The translations under genes and the position numbers were made by a program. Source: Stutzerimonas balearica DSM 6083 (GTDB taxonomy: Bacteria; Pseudomonadota; Gammaproteobacteria; Pseudomonadales; Pseudomonadaceae). From it: DNA of 64,000 nt. A model generated the notes under the pieces. It was not told where the DNA came from. It searched no databases and saw only the letters and a list, made by a program, of their open reading frames with translations. This document shows positions 41,279 to 50,197 of this stretch, in pieces (the stretch's first letter is position 1; each line of letters starts with the position of its first letter). Where the stretch lies: contig NZ_CP007511.1 in assembly GCF_000818015.1 (NCBI RefSeq), positions 744,001 through 808,000 of the forward strand, given 5' to 3'.

Positions 41279-42373
41279 ATGACTCCTCTTGAGCGCTATC
41301 AGGCTGACCTGAAACGTCCCGATTTCTTCCACGATGCCGCGCAGGAAAATGCCGTGCGTCATCTGCAGCGGCTCTACGACGACCTGCTCGCCAGCGAACG
41401 CAACAATGGCGGGCTGTTCGGCAAGCTGTTCGGCAAGAAGTCCCAGGAGCCGGTCAAGGGCCTGTACTTCTGGGGTGGCGTCGGGCGCGGCAAGACCTAT
41501 CTGGTCGACACCTTCTACGACGCGCTGCCGTTCAAGCAGAAGATGCGTACGCACTTCCACCGCTTCATGAAGCGCGTGCATGAGGAAATGAAGACCCTCA
41601 AGGGCGAGAAGAATCCGCTGACGATCATCGGCAAGCGTTTCGCCGACGAGGCGCGGGTGATCTGTTTCGATGAGTTCTTCGTCTCTGACATCACTGACGC
41701 GATGATCCTCGCTACCCTGCTCGAGGAGCTGTTCAAGAACGGCGTCAGCCTGGTCGCAACCTCCAACATCGTGCCCGACGGCCTCTACAAGGACGGCCTG
41801 CAGCGGGCGCGCTTCCTGCCGGCCATCGAGCTGCTGAAAAAACACACCGAGGTGGTCAACGTCGACAGCGGCATCGACTACCGCCTGCGTGCGCTGGAGC
41901 AGGCCGAGCTCTACCACTTCCCGCTCGACGCCGAGGCCGAGCTGAGCCTGGAAAAGAGCTTCAAGAGCCTGCTCACCGAGAACTGCAAGGTGCTCGAGGA
42001 CGAGGCGCTGATGATCGAGAACCGCGAGATCCGCGCGCGCAAGGTCGCCAACGATGTCGCCTGGTTCGAGTTCCGCGCGCTGTGCGACGGGCCGCGCAGC
42101 CAGAACGACTACATCGAACTGGGCAAGATCTTCGAGGCGGTGCTGGTCTCCAACATCGAGCAGATGAACGTCGCCAAGGACGATATGGCGCGGCGCTTCA
42201 TCAACCTGGTCGACGAGTTCTACGACCGCAACGTCAAGCTGATCCTCTCGGCCGAGGTCGAGCTCAAGGACCTCTACGCCGGTGGCCGTCTGGAGTTCGA
42301 GTTCCAGCGCACCCTGAGCCGCCTGCTGGAAATGCAGTCGCACGAATACCTGTCGCGCCCGCACAAGCCCTGA
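41279..42373 (+). CDS. zapE: Cell division ATPase ZapE (AFG1-like)
   Basis: A 364-residue AFG1/ZapE P-loop ATPase. In E. coli ZapE associates with the Z ring and is needed for division under low oxygen. The protein has MTPLERYQADLKRPDFFHDAAQ at its start, Walker A WGGVGRGKTYLVD, Walker B VICFDEFFVSDITDAM, sensor-like LVATSNIVPDGLYKDGLQR and the C-terminal FINLVDEFYDRNVKL. The ATG at 41279 gives the family length and lies downstream of a good promoter. In P. aeruginosa zapE lies near rplM; here it is followed by a regulator gene instead. Confidence 0.94.
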   Translation: MTPLERYQADLKRPDFFHDAAQENAVRHLQRLYDDLLASERNNGGLFGKLFGKKSQEPVKGLYFWGGVGRGKTYLVDTFYDALPFKQKMRTHFHRFMKRVHEEMKTLKGEKNPLTIIGKRFADEARVICFDEFFVSDITDAMILATLLEELFKNGVSLVATSNIVPDGLYKDGLQRARFLPAIELLKKHTEVVNVDSGIDYRLRALEQAELYHFPLDAEAELSLEKSFKSLLTENCKVLEDEALMIENREIRARKVANDVAWFEFRALCDGPRSQNDYIELGKIFEAVLVSNIEQMNVAKDDMARRFINLVDEFYDRNVKLILSAEVELKDLYAGGRLEFEFQRTLSRLLEMQSHEYLSRPHKP

Positions 42374-42467
42374 GCCGGCGGCGATGGCAGCCGCAGCGCC
42401 AGGCCGACATGCGCGACCTGGTCAGTGACCGCCCGCTGCAACCGGCCTGCTCGGCGGGCGCTGCGCT

Positions 42468-43457
42468 TTAGGCCTCGGGCCGGTATTTCTGGCGGTAGTG
42501 GTTGGGCGACAGTTCGGTGTGCTGGCGGAACAGCCGCGCGAAGAAACTCGCATCGTCGTAGCCGACCTCGTAACTGATCGTCTTGATGCTCTTGCGCGTG
42601 GTCGAGAGCAGATTCTTCGCCGTTTCGATGCGCAGCCGCTGCAGATAATGCAGCGGCTTGTCGCCGGTAGCCGCCTGGAAACGCCGCATGAAGTTGCGGA
42701 TGCTCATGCCGTGCTCCCGGGCGACGTCCTCGAAGCGGAACTTCTCTGCGAAATGTTCTTCCAGCCATTCCTGGATCTGCAGCACGCGAGTGTCCAGGTG
42801 CAACTTCTGTCCACCGAAGCCGAGGCGCCCGGGGCTGTAGTTGCGCTGGACCTCGAACAGCACGTCGCGCGCCATGCCCTGGGCGACGTTGGCGCCGCAG
42901 AAGCGTTCGATCAGGTACATATACAGATCGCAGGACGAGGTGGTGCCGCCGGCACAGAACAGGTTGTCGCTGTCGGTCAGGTGCTTGCCGGAGGCGAACT
43001 GCACGCGCGGAAAGCGCTCGACGAACTCGCGGGCGAAACGCCAGTGGGTCGTCGCCTCGCGGTTGTCCAATAGGCCCGCATGCGCCATCCAGAAGGCGCC
43101 GGTGGCCTCGCCGCAGATCGCACTGCCGGCGGCATGCTGCTGGCGGAGCCAGGGAGCGACCTGCGGGTAGCGGGCCGAGAGCGCGTCGAAGTCGGCCCAG
43201 AACGCCGGCAGGATGACCGCATCGGTGTCTTCCAGTGCGCCGTCGACCGCGATCTCGGTGCCGCTGAAGCTCGTGACCGGATTGCCGTCGGGGCTCACCA
43301 GCCGCGTTTCGAACGCCGGGGCGAGAGGGCCGCCCAGTTGCCGGGCCAGACGCAGACTGGCCATATGAAAGAAATCCTTGGCCTGCATGAGAGTCGAAGC
43401 GAATACGCCTTCGGTTGCCAGGATGCTGACGCGACGCAGGGAATGGGCGTTGGACAT
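42468..43457 (-). CDS. GlxA-family transcriptional regulator (DJ-1/PfpI + AraC HTH)
   Basis: A 329-residue regulator. The N-terminal DJ-1/PfpI-like amidotransferase domain (about 8-190, with the elbow region GSAICGEATGAFWMAHAGLL) is followed by a C-terminal AraC-type double helix-turn-helix (HGMSIRNFMRRFQAATGDKPLHYL, YEVGYDDASFFARLFRQHTE). Proteins of this architecture often act on catabolic genes. No obvious target lies beside it; nfi is divergent with 144 nt between. The ATG at 43457 is supported by the N-terminal domain; the Shine-Dalgarno is weak. Confidence 0.88.
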   Translation of the reverse strand: MSNAHSLRRVSILATEGVFASTLMQAKDFFHMASLRLARQLGGPLAPAFETRLVSPDGNPVTSFSGTEIAVDGALEDTDAVILPAFWADFDALSARYPQVAPWLRQQHAAGSAICGEATGAFWMAHAGLLDNREATTHWRFAREFVERFPRVQFASGKHLTDSDNLFCAGGTTSSCDLYMYLIERFCGANVAQGMARDVLFEVQRNYSPGRLGFGGQKLHLDTRVLQIQEWLEEHFAEKFRFEDVAREHGMSIRNFMRRFQAATGDKPLHYLQRLRIETAKNLLSTTRKSIKTISYEVGYDDASFFARLFRQHTELSPNHYRQKYRPEA

Positions 43458-43601
43458 GGTCTTTTCTGATTGTTGTTTAGGCCATGGCAGGGTGAAACTG
43501 CCGTCTTGCGGCGGGAGCGTCCTATTTTTCCGCCGCGCTGTCCAGCTGCGACCGAAAGCGCACCCCTTCAGCAAGCTGCCCGACATCAGGAGATTCATCG
43601 C

Positions 43602-44321
43602 ATGACCGCCACACGCTCGCCGTATCCTGCCAATCCGTTCGGTGACTGGGATGGCACACCAGGCGCCGCGCGCGAGCTCCAGAAGCGGCTCGCCGAGCAG
43701 GTGCGGCTGGAGGACGAATTGCCTGCACAGCTGCGCCTGATAGCTGGCGTCGATGTCGGCTTCGAGGAGGGGGGCGCGCTGACCCGCGCCGCCGTGGTCC
43801 TGCTCGATGCCGACAGTCTCGAGGTGGTGGCTCAGAGTCTGGCGCGCATTCCGACCACGATGCCCTACGTGCCGGGCCTGCTGTCGTTTCGTGAACTGCC
43901 TGCGGTGCTGCAGGCGCTCGCGGCGTTGCCGGCCATCCCAGACCTGATCTTCGCTGACGGTCACGGCATCGCCCACCCCCGCCGTCTGGGCATTGCCGCC
44001 CACCTCGGCGTGGTGACCGGCCTGCCGACCATCGGCGTAGCGAAGAAGATTCTCTGCGGCGACCATGAGCCGCTCGGTGAGCTGCGCGGTGAGCAGGTGC
44101 CGCTGCGCGACCGAGCCGGCGAGACCATCGGTACGCTGTTGCGCAGCAAGGATAGGGTGCGCCCGTTGATCGTCTCGCCGGGCAACCGCGTCAGTCTGAC
44201 CAGCGCGCCACAGCTGGTAATGCGCTACGTGACGCGCTATCGCTTGCCCGAGCCGACGCGCCTGGCCGATCGCCTGGCGTCGCGTCGCGAAGAAAAGGCC
44301 GCCGCGCGCCGCGGGGGCTAA
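43602..44321 (+). CDS. nfi: Endonuclease V
   Basis: Endonuclease V cuts the second phosphodiester 3' of deoxyinosine and starts repair of deaminated adenine. The 239-residue protein has the metal-site Asp in IAGVDVGFEE, the wedge motif YVPGLLSFRELPAVL and DGHGIAHPRRLGIAAHLGV, followed by GVAKKILCG. AGGAG lies 9 nt before the ATG. It lies 71 nt upstream of ampD on the same strand. Confidence 0.94.
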   Translation: MTATRSPYPANPFGDWDGTPGAARELQKRLAEQVRLEDELPAQLRLIAGVDVGFEEGGALTRAAVVLLDADSLEVVAQSLARIPTTMPYVPGLLSFRELPAVLQALAALPAIPDLIFADGHGIAHPRRLGIAAHLGVVTGLPTIGVAKKILCGDHEPLGELRGEQVPLRDRAGETIGTLLRSKDRVRPLIVSPGNRVSLTSAPQLVMRYVTRYRLPEPTRLADRLASRREEKAAARRGG

Positions 44322-44392
44322 GCCTGCGCCGGGCTTGCAGGCGCAGCGGTGCTGCGGCTAGCCTGCGCGCTTGAGCAACCGAGGACCGCTCC

Positions 44393-44944
44393 ATGCAGCT
44401 GGACCGCGCCACAGGCTGGTGCCAGGGCGTTCGCCATTGCCCGTCGCCGAACTTCAATCGGCGGCCGGACGGCGAAATCTCTCTGCTGGTGATTCACAAC
44501 ATCAGCCTGCCGCCGGGCTGCTTCGGTACCGGCAAGGTGCAGGAGTTCTTTGCCAATCGCCTGGATTGCCGCGAGCATCCGTTCTTCGAGGAAATCGCCG
44601 GGCTGCAGGTTTCCGCGCATTTTCTCATCGAGCGCGACGGCGCCATCACCCAGTTCGTCTCCTGTCTGGACCGGGCCTGGCACGCCGGGGTGTCGTGCTT
44701 CGGCGACCGCGAGGGCTGCAACGACTTCTCCTTGGGCATCGAGCTCGAAGGCACTGACGAGTGCACCTACAGCGACGCGCAGTACGGCGCGCTGATCGAC
44801 CTGTGTCGCCTGCTGCAGCAGGCCTATCCGGCCATCACGCCCGAGCGCGTCTGCGGGCACAGCGATATCGCCCCAGGGCGCAAGACCGACCCGGGGCCGG
44901 CCTTTGACTGGCGGCGCCTGCGCGCTGCGGCGATCGTTTGTTGA
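44393..44944 (+). CDS. ampD: 1,6-anhydro-N-acetylmuramyl-L-alanine amidase AmpD
   Basis: AmpD is the cytosolic zinc amidase that recycles anhydromuropeptides; its loss derepresses AmpC in species carrying ampR-ampC. The 183-residue amidase_2 protein has the zinc ligands in LLVIHNISLP (His), HFLIERDG region and GHSDIAPGRKTDPGPAFDW (His, Asp). It has no signal peptide. GAGGACC precedes the ATG. Followed by ampE after 24 nt. Confidence 0.96.
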   Translation: MQLDRATGWCQGVRHCPSPNFNRRPDGEISLLVIHNISLPPGCFGTGKVQEFFANRLDCREHPFFEEIAGLQVSAHFLIERDGAITQFVSCLDRAWHAGVSCFGDREGCNDFSLGIELEGTDECTYSDAQYGALIDLCRLLQQAYPAITPERVCGHSDIAPGRKTDPGPAFDWRRLRAAAIVC

Positions 44945-44968
44945 GCCCAACCGAACAAGGACCTGGCC

Positions 44969-45802
44969 ATGAGTTTTCTGGTGATGTTGCTGGCACTGCT
45001 GGTGGAGAAGTTCTCCGACTGGCGCGGGCGTATCCAGCACGATGCTCCCTGGCTGGCGCAGTTGCGTCGCCTGGAGAACAACCCCCGCCTGGCCGCTGCG
45101 CCCTGGTTGCTACTGGCGATCCTGGTGCTGCTGCCGGTACTGCTGCTCGGCCTGCTGCTGATGGCGCTGCAGCCGCTGGCCTATGGCTGGCTGTTGCTGC
45201 CGCTGCACCTGCTGGTGTTGCTCTATTCGCTCGGTCGCGGGCATGCCAAGCGCGAGCTGGGGCCGTTCCGCGATGCCTGGCGCCGCGGTGATCTGGAAGC
45301 CGCCGAACTCGTGGCCGAGCGGGATCTCGAACTGAGCGCCGACAGCCCCGACGAGCTGTCGCGGGTGGTCGAGCAACGGCAGCTCTGGCGCGGTTATCAG
45401 GACTTCTTCGCAGTGGTGTTCTGGTACCTGTTGCTGGGGCCGATGCTGGCGCTGGCCTACCGGCTGCTGGCGCTGACCGAGCGGCATGCGCGGGTCGAGG
45501 CGGTGCGCGAACAGGCCGCCCAGCTGCGCCACGGCCTGGACTGGCTGCCAGTGCGCGTGCTGGTGGCGAGCTTCGCGCTGGTCGGCAACTTCAGCGCGGC
45601 CAGCCGTGTGCTGCTGCATGAACTGCTCAACTGGGACATCCCGGCGTGCCGTCTGCTGGCCGAGGCCGGGCCGCTGGCCGCCGACCTGCCAGCAAGCTCA
45701 TCGCACGACGCCGTTGCCCGGCTGGATATCCTCGCGGCACTGCTGGTGCGCTCGCGGGTGCTCTGGTACGCGGCCGTCGCGCTCTGGGTGATTCTCCTCT
45801 GA
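44969..45802 (+). CDS. ampE: Regulatory signalling modulator protein AmpE
   Basis: A 277-residue inner-membrane protein with about four helices (LLAILVLLPVLLLGLLLMALQPLAYGWLLLPLHLLVLL, the pair around 150-170, and a C-terminal helix). The cytosolic block VAERDLELSADSPDELSRVVEQR is typical of AmpE. It is co-transcribed with ampD and has been linked to beta-lactamase induction, though its biochemical role is not settled. A GAGGCA-CGAA-TGCCTC hairpin begins at its stop codon. Confidence 0.92.
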   Translation: MSFLVMLLALLVEKFSDWRGRIQHDAPWLAQLRRLENNPRLAAAPWLLLAILVLLPVLLLGLLLMALQPLAYGWLLLPLHLLVLLYSLGRGHAKRELGPFRDAWRRGDLEAAELVAERDLELSADSPDELSRVVEQRQLWRGYQDFFAVVFWYLLLGPMLALAYRLLALTERHARVEAVREQAAQLRHGLDWLPVRVLVASFALVGNFSAASRVLLHELLNWDIPACRLLAEAGPLAADLPASSSHDAVARLDILAALLVRSRVLWYAAVALWVILL

Positions 45803-46008
45803 GGCACGAATGCCTCGCCATCGTTGCCGTCGATGAAGGCTCTGGCACGGGCCTTCCGACGCGGCCCTCTGCCTGGCGACGTTGCACTGTCATTTGGCCA
45901 TTACCTTAAGGGCACCTCGAATAACGCGAGGTTTTCAGTGAATCCGACCGCCAAATGATGGCCATGATCGAATTCGGTTCGATTTCTGCGGCGAATCACC
46001 GCTTTCCT

Positions 46009-46029
46009 GGGCGGTGTCGCCCCGTTTTT
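46009..46029 (+). terminator. Terminator inside the IS left end
   Basis: GGGCG (46009-46013) pairs with CGCCC (46018-46022), followed by CGTTTTT. It faces the insertion sequence from the ampE side and could stop read-through into antisense of the transposase. Confidence 0.5.
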
Positions 46030-46074
46030 CTTCCGAATCGCCCTCTGCAGCGGCGATTCGGCCCACTCCGGGCG

Positions 46075-47112
46075 TCAGAAGGCCTTGATTCCCGCCTTCT
46101 GGAAGTACACCAGCCGCTTCAAGTTGTAGCAGGCCGCCATCATCGTCATCGCAAAGTTCGCGCGCCCCTGTCCGATGGTACGGATCAACTTGCCGCCCAT
46201 CTGCTCGATGCTCGCGAACACGTGCTCCACTCGGGCACGCGTCTTGGCGATGCGGTGGTTGCGCCGTTGCTGACACTCGGAAAGGGGCTTGTTGCGGTAC
46301 CCCTTCCTCTGGATCTGATTACGATAGCCGTGATCCTTGAGCCAGCCCTCCCGGTCTGCGCTGGTGTAGCCTCGGTCCGCATAGACATCGCGGCTCGTGT
46401 TGCTCCGGTCGATGAGCGCATCGAAGTGCTTGCTGTCATGGACGCTGGCCGTATCAGTCTCAACTTTGCGGATGATCTTGTACTTCTTGTCCACGTTGAT
46501 CGAGAGCTTGTAACCGAAGTGGTTCTTGCCGTGCTTCTGTGTCCAGGTGGCATCCGTATCCTTCTGGCGCCGTTTGGCTGGCTTCCAGTCAGCCGGCATC
46601 GCGCCTTCCCTGACCAGCTTGTTCTCCTCACGGCTGTTACGTTGCTTGGGAGCAGGCACCAGCGTGGCATCGACGATTTGGCCGCCGCGGGCGATGAATC
46701 CGTGCCGGAGCAGTTGGGCCGTGACACCGTCGAACAGGACCTTCGCGCCGGCGTCGCCGATGCGGTTCTCGAACGTCCACACGGTCGTTCGATCCGGAAT
46801 ATTGACCGCGCTGGCCAACCCGCAGAATCGCTTGTAGCTCATCCGGTCAAGCAACTGGTACTCCATCTGTTCATCCGACAGGTTGTACAGCCGCTTGAGC
46901 ACCAGAATCCGCACCATCGTCTCCGTCGGATACGGCGGGCGACCGCCTTGCGGACTCACCGGACGCGGCGCTACCCGATCGACTTCCGCCGCAAGTGCCG
47001 CAAAATCGATGTACGACTCGATCTCGGCCAGCGGATCTCCAAGCGTGTCGATCTTCTTCCGATGATGTTCGTCAGCGAACAGGTCCGTCTTGATGGCAGT
47101 GCGCTTCTTCAT
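46075..47112 (-). CDS. IS5-family DDE transposase
   Basis: A 345-residue transposase. The N-terminal helical DNA-binding domain (GGRPPYPTETMVRILVLKRLYNLSDEQMEYQLLDR) is followed by a DDE nuclease domain. The catalytic residues are apparent in GGQIVDATLVP (D), DVYADRGYTSAD (D, with the DRGY motif) and RNHRIAKTRARVEHVF (E). The frame is intact, so it is potentially active. It starts 75 nt inside the right end. Confidence 0.95.
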   Translation of the reverse strand: MKKRTAIKTDLFADEHHRKKIDTLGDPLAEIESYIDFAALAAEVDRVAPRPVSPQGGRPPYPTETMVRILVLKRLYNLSDEQMEYQLLDRMSYKRFCGLASAVNIPDRTTVWTFENRIGDAGAKVLFDGVTAQLLRHGFIARGGQIVDATLVPAPKQRNSREENKLVREGAMPADWKPAKRRQKDTDATWTQKHGKNHFGYKLSINVDKKYKIIRKVETDTASVHDSKHFDALIDRSNTSRDVYADRGYTSADREGWLKDHGYRNQIQRKGYRNKPLSECQQRRNHRIAKTRARVEHVFASIEQMGGKLIRTIGQGRANFAMTMMAACYNLKRLVYFQKAGIKAF

Positions 47113-47187
47113 GGCTGGTGTCAGAGAACGAAATCAGGACAACGCAATTTTACCAATCGCAGGGGGTCGAGGTTTTTCGAGGTGCCC

Positions 47188-47214
47188 TTAAGTTACACAG
47201 CGCCCAACCGATAT
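47188..47214 (+). promoter_or_regulatory. Sigma-28 (FliA) promoter of the chemoreceptor, abutting the IS
   Basis: TTAAGTTA (47188-47195), an 11-nt spacer and ACCGATAT (47207-47214) match the FliA pattern TAAAGTTT-N11-GCCGATAA at six of eight positions in each box. The first four bases are the right-hand target duplication of the insertion sequence. The predicted leader is about 80 nt. Confidence 0.7.
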
Positions 47215-47301
47215 CCCGTATAAGTCGGCTCGATCCTCCTGACGAACCCTGCTGTGGCCCCATGCCGCAAGCACATACCAATAAGACCTGGGAGACGTCG
47301 T

Positions 47302-49332
47302 GTGAAAAGCCTGTTGTATCCAGCAGTCGCATTCATGAATCGCCTGAGCTTCGGCATGAAGTTCAGCTTGGTCAGTCTTCTGTTCTTCGTTCCCATGGCG
47401 CTGACCAACTTCTATCTGGTCCGCGACTCCTATCGCGAATTCGTCGGGACCCGCAGCGAGCTGCAGAGCCTCGAGCTGCTCGGCGCCGCGCTTCGCCTGC
47501 GGCGCGACCTGGAGGACTGGCACGACCTGGTGCAGATCGAGGCGATCATTGGCCAGACCGGCAACGTGCAGACCCTCAACGCTCGCCTGCAGGATGTCGA
47601 AGGTCGGCTGGCCAGCGGCCTGCAGGCGTTGCAGCCGGTGAGCAGCGATCCGCAGCAGGTCACCGAATTCAATACCCGCCGCGATCAGATGCAACGCGCG
47701 CTCGGCGAGGCCCAGGCCGAGCAATCGCTGCAATCCAAGGCGGCGATGGCCGGCAGTCTGCTGGGCAGTTCGCAGGTCATCATCAAGCTGATCGCCAGCC
47801 AGTCGGGGCTCAGCCAGGATGCCGAGCGCGAAGTGCGCCTGCTCGCCGAGCTGCTGACCAGCGTCACGCCGACCATCACCTCGGTGCTGGGTGAAGGGCG
47901 TGCCGTGGGGGCCTACACCTTTGGTCAGGGTTATCTCAACTCCGAGGCCAGCAACATCCTTGATGGCCTGGTGCAGGAGCTGGAAAAGCTGCAGACGCAG
48001 TACCAGGCGCAGCTGCAGGACGCCGTCGACAGCTCGTCGGCCGCGCGCGCGCGTCTGGCCGAGCTGGCGGCGCTGAGCGGTGCCTCGCTGGGCGCGAGCA
48101 GCGAAATCATCCAGGACGAAGTGATCCTCGCCGATGCACTGGACCGCCCCTGGGATGCGTTCTATGAGCGCATCAGCAACGAGATGGCCAAGACCTACGA
48201 ACTCAACGACGCGGTGCTCGATTTCCTCGATCAGCGCCTGCAGCAGCGCCTGGCCGACAAGCGACTGCTGATGGGGCTGCTGCTGGCGGCATTGGTGGTG
48301 GTGTTCCTGCTGGTTGCCTATCTGTATGGCGCCTTCTACGTCTCCACCCGGGCTTCGCTCAATGCGCTCGGCCGGATCATGGACAAGGTCGCCGATGGCG
48401 ACATGACGGTGCGTTACCAAGTGGTCAGCCGCGACGAGCTGGGCGAACTCGGGCAGGTGTTCAATGCGACCGTGGCGCGCATCCGCGAGCTGCTCGAGCG
48501 TGTCGGCCATACCGTCGGCGAAGTCGAGCGCCAGGCGGGGCAGGTCGAGCAGGTTTCCGGGCAGAGCAACCAGACGGTCGGCGAACAGCGCGCGCAGATC
48601 GAGCAGGTCGCGACCGCGATGAACGAAATGGCCGCCACCGCGCAGGCCGTGGCGACCAGCGCCGAGGCTGCCGTCGGCAGTGCGCAAAGCGTCAACGAAG
48701 AAACCGCCAGTGGCCGTGCGCTGGTGGTCGCCCAGGTGGGCGGTATCGAGCGGCTGGCAGCGGAAATCCAGCAATCGGTGGAGGTCATCAACCGGCTGGC
48801 CGACGATAGCGCCGCGATCAGCAAGGTGCTCGACGTGATCAAGGGCATTGCCGAGCAGACCAACCTGCTGGCACTCAACGCCGCGATCGAGGCGGCCCGT
48901 GCCGGCGAGCAGGGCCGCGGATTTGCGGTCGTCGCCGACGAGGTGCGCAGCCTGGCAAGAAGGACCCAGCAGTCCACCGAGGAAATCGAGGAGATGATCG
49001 CCCGGCTGCAGTCGGGAGTCGGTGCGGCAGTCAGGACCATGCACGCCAGCCATGCACTGGCGGACGATACGGTCAGCCAGTCGGCGCAAGTCGAGCAGGC
49101 GCTGGAAAACATTCTTGGCGCGGTCGGCCTGATCGTCGATCAGAATCAGCAGATCGCCGCCGCTGCCGAGCAACAGACCGCGGTGACGCATGACATCGAC
49201 CGCAATATCGTCTCGATCAACGAGGCCGGTCAGCGCACCGCCGAAGGCGCCGGCCAGACCGAGCAGGCCAGCCGCGAGATGAGCCAACTGGTCGGCCAGC
49301 TGCGCGAACTGATTGCGGCGTTTCGGGTGTAG
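47302..49332 (+). CDS. Methyl-accepting chemotaxis protein
   Basis: A 676-residue chemoreceptor with TM1 at about 18-36 (MKFSLVSLLFFVPMALTNFYLV) and a large helical periplasmic domain of about 300 residues. TM2 lies near 330-350 (LLMGLLLAALVVVFLLVAYLYG). A HAMP domain (NALGRIMDKVADGDMTVRYQV) and a signalling domain with the conserved [21 protein letters not shown] tip follow. The C-terminus QLRELIAAFRV lacks a CheR pentapeptide. The start is GTG 47302 with GGGAG 7 nt upstream. The FliA-type promoter suggests co-expression with late flagellar genes. Ligand unknown. Confidence 0.92.
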   Translation: MKSLLYPAVAFMNRLSFGMKFSLVSLLFFVPMALTNFYLVRDSYREFVGTRSELQSLELLGAALRLRRDLEDWHDLVQIEAIIGQTGNVQTLNARLQDVEGRLASGLQALQPVSSDPQQVTEFNTRRDQMQRALGEAQAEQSLQSKAAMAGSLLGSSQVIIKLIASQSGLSQDAEREVRLLAELLTSVTPTITSVLGEGRAVGAYTFGQGYLNSEASNILDGLVQELEKLQTQYQAQLQDAVDSSSAARARLAELAALSGASLGASSEIIQDEVILADALDRPWDAFYERISNEMAKTYELNDAVLDFLDQRLQQRLADKRLLMGLLLAALVVVFLLVAYLYGAFYVSTRASLNALGRIMDKVADGDMTVRYQVVSRDELGELGQVFNATVARIRELLERVGHTVGEVERQAGQVEQVSGQSNQTVGEQRAQIEQVATAMNEMAATAQAVATSAEAAVGSAQSVNEETASGRALVVAQVGGIERLAAEIQQSVEVINRLADDSAAISKVLDVIKGIAEQTNLLALNAAIEAARAGEQGRGFAVVADEVRSLARRTQQSTEEIEEMIARLQSGVGAAVRTMHASHALADDTVSQSAQVEQALENILGAVGLIVDQNQQIAAAAEQQTAVTHDIDRNIVSINEAGQRTAEGAGQTEQASREMSQLVGQLRELIAAFRV

Positions 49333-49345
49333 AGGGGCTGCTGGG

Positions 49346-50125
49346 TCAGGCCCAGCCGAACAGCTCGCAACTGTTGCGATAGCTGGCCTCGGCCAGTTCG
49401 TCGGGGCTGAGGCCGCGCAGTTCGGCCAGGCGCTCGCAGATTGCCGGCAGGTGCTCCGGGCTGTTGCGTTCGCCGGGGTGGGTGCAGGGCGCTATATCGG
49501 GGGCGTCGGTTTCCAGCACGATGCTGTCGAGCGGCAATTGCCGCAGCACCCGGTGCATGCGGTGCGCCTGCGGCCAGGTGCCGGCACCGCCGAGGCCGAG
49601 CTTGAAACCGAGCTTGATGTACTCGCGGGCCTCCTCCCAGCTGCCGCTGAAGGCATGCACCACACCGGCCCGGCGTAGCTTGTAGCGTTTGAGTGTGGCG
49701 ATCATCGGTGCGTGGGCGCGGCGCACGTGCAGCAGCACCGGCAGATCGAAGTCGGTCGCCAGCTGCAGTTGCCGTTCGAGCAGGGTCTGCTGGCGGGTAT
49801 GGTCCGGGTCGTCGATGTAGAAATCCAGGCCGATCTCGCCGATGGCGCAGAGCTTCGCCTCGCCGTGCAAGCGCTGCAGCCAGTCGGCGAGCGCTGTCAG
49901 GTGCTCGTCGCGGTGTTGCTGCAGGAACACCGGATGCAGCCCCAGCGCGGCATAGACGGCGTCCTCGGTGCAGGCCAGGCGCCAGACGCGCTGCCAGTTG
50001 TCGGCATGCACGCCGAGCACGATGAGGCGTTCTACACCGGCGGCGCGGCTGCGTGCCAGCACCTGGCTGCGGTCGGCATCGAAGTCTTCGAAGTCCAGGT
50101 GTGTGTGGGTGTCGATCAGGCGCAC
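49346..50125 (-). CDS. TatD family hydrolase
   Basis: A 259-residue metal-dependent hydrolase of the TatD DNase family, an amidohydrolase-fold nuclease. The motifs include the metal site DTHTHLDFEDF, the central GEIGLDFYIDD with Glu, HVRRAHAP, HAFSG and LETDAPDIAP. Several TatD-type paralogues usually exist in a pseudomonad, so the exact paralogue is not assigned. Convergent with the chemoreceptor, 13 nt apart. Confidence 0.92.
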   Translation of the reverse strand: MRLIDTHTHLDFEDFDADRSQVLARSRAAGVERLIVLGVHADNWQRVWRLACTEDAVYAALGLHPVFLQQHRDEHLTALADWLQRLHGEAKLCAIGEIGLDFYIDDPDHTRQQTLLERQLQLATDFDLPVLLHVRRAHAPMIATLKRYKLRRAGVVHAFSGSWEEAREYIKLGFKLGLGGAGTWPQAHRMHRVLRQLPLDSIVLETDAPDIAPCTHPGERNSPEHLPAICERLAELRGLSPDELAEASYRNSCELFGWA

Positions 50126-50197
50126 GAGGGTCCCCGCTGTCTGGCTGTTGGGGCGATGCTAGGCGCTGTAGGGCAGCGTTGCGAGCCCGCTGAAACG

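Larger units (their letters stand above)
45910..47187 (-). mobile_element. IS5-family insertion sequence (1278 bp), complete
   Basis: The terminal inverted repeats are GGGCACCTCGAATAAC (45910-45925) and its inverse at 47172-47187, 16 bp with one mismatch. They are flanked on both sides by the 4-bp direct repeat TTAA (45906-45909 and 47188-47191). TTAA fits the YTAR target of the IS5 group. One intact transposase gene is inside. The element sits between ampE and a chemoreceptor gene and appears recent: the ends and reading frame are undamaged. No second copy lies in the window. Confidence 0.93.

Noticed and set aside
45803..45900. Sigma-54-like TGGCACGGGCCTTCC between ampE and the IS
   Set aside because: The -12 element should be TTGCA/T at fixed spacing; TTCCG does not fit and no gene follows in that direction before the IS.
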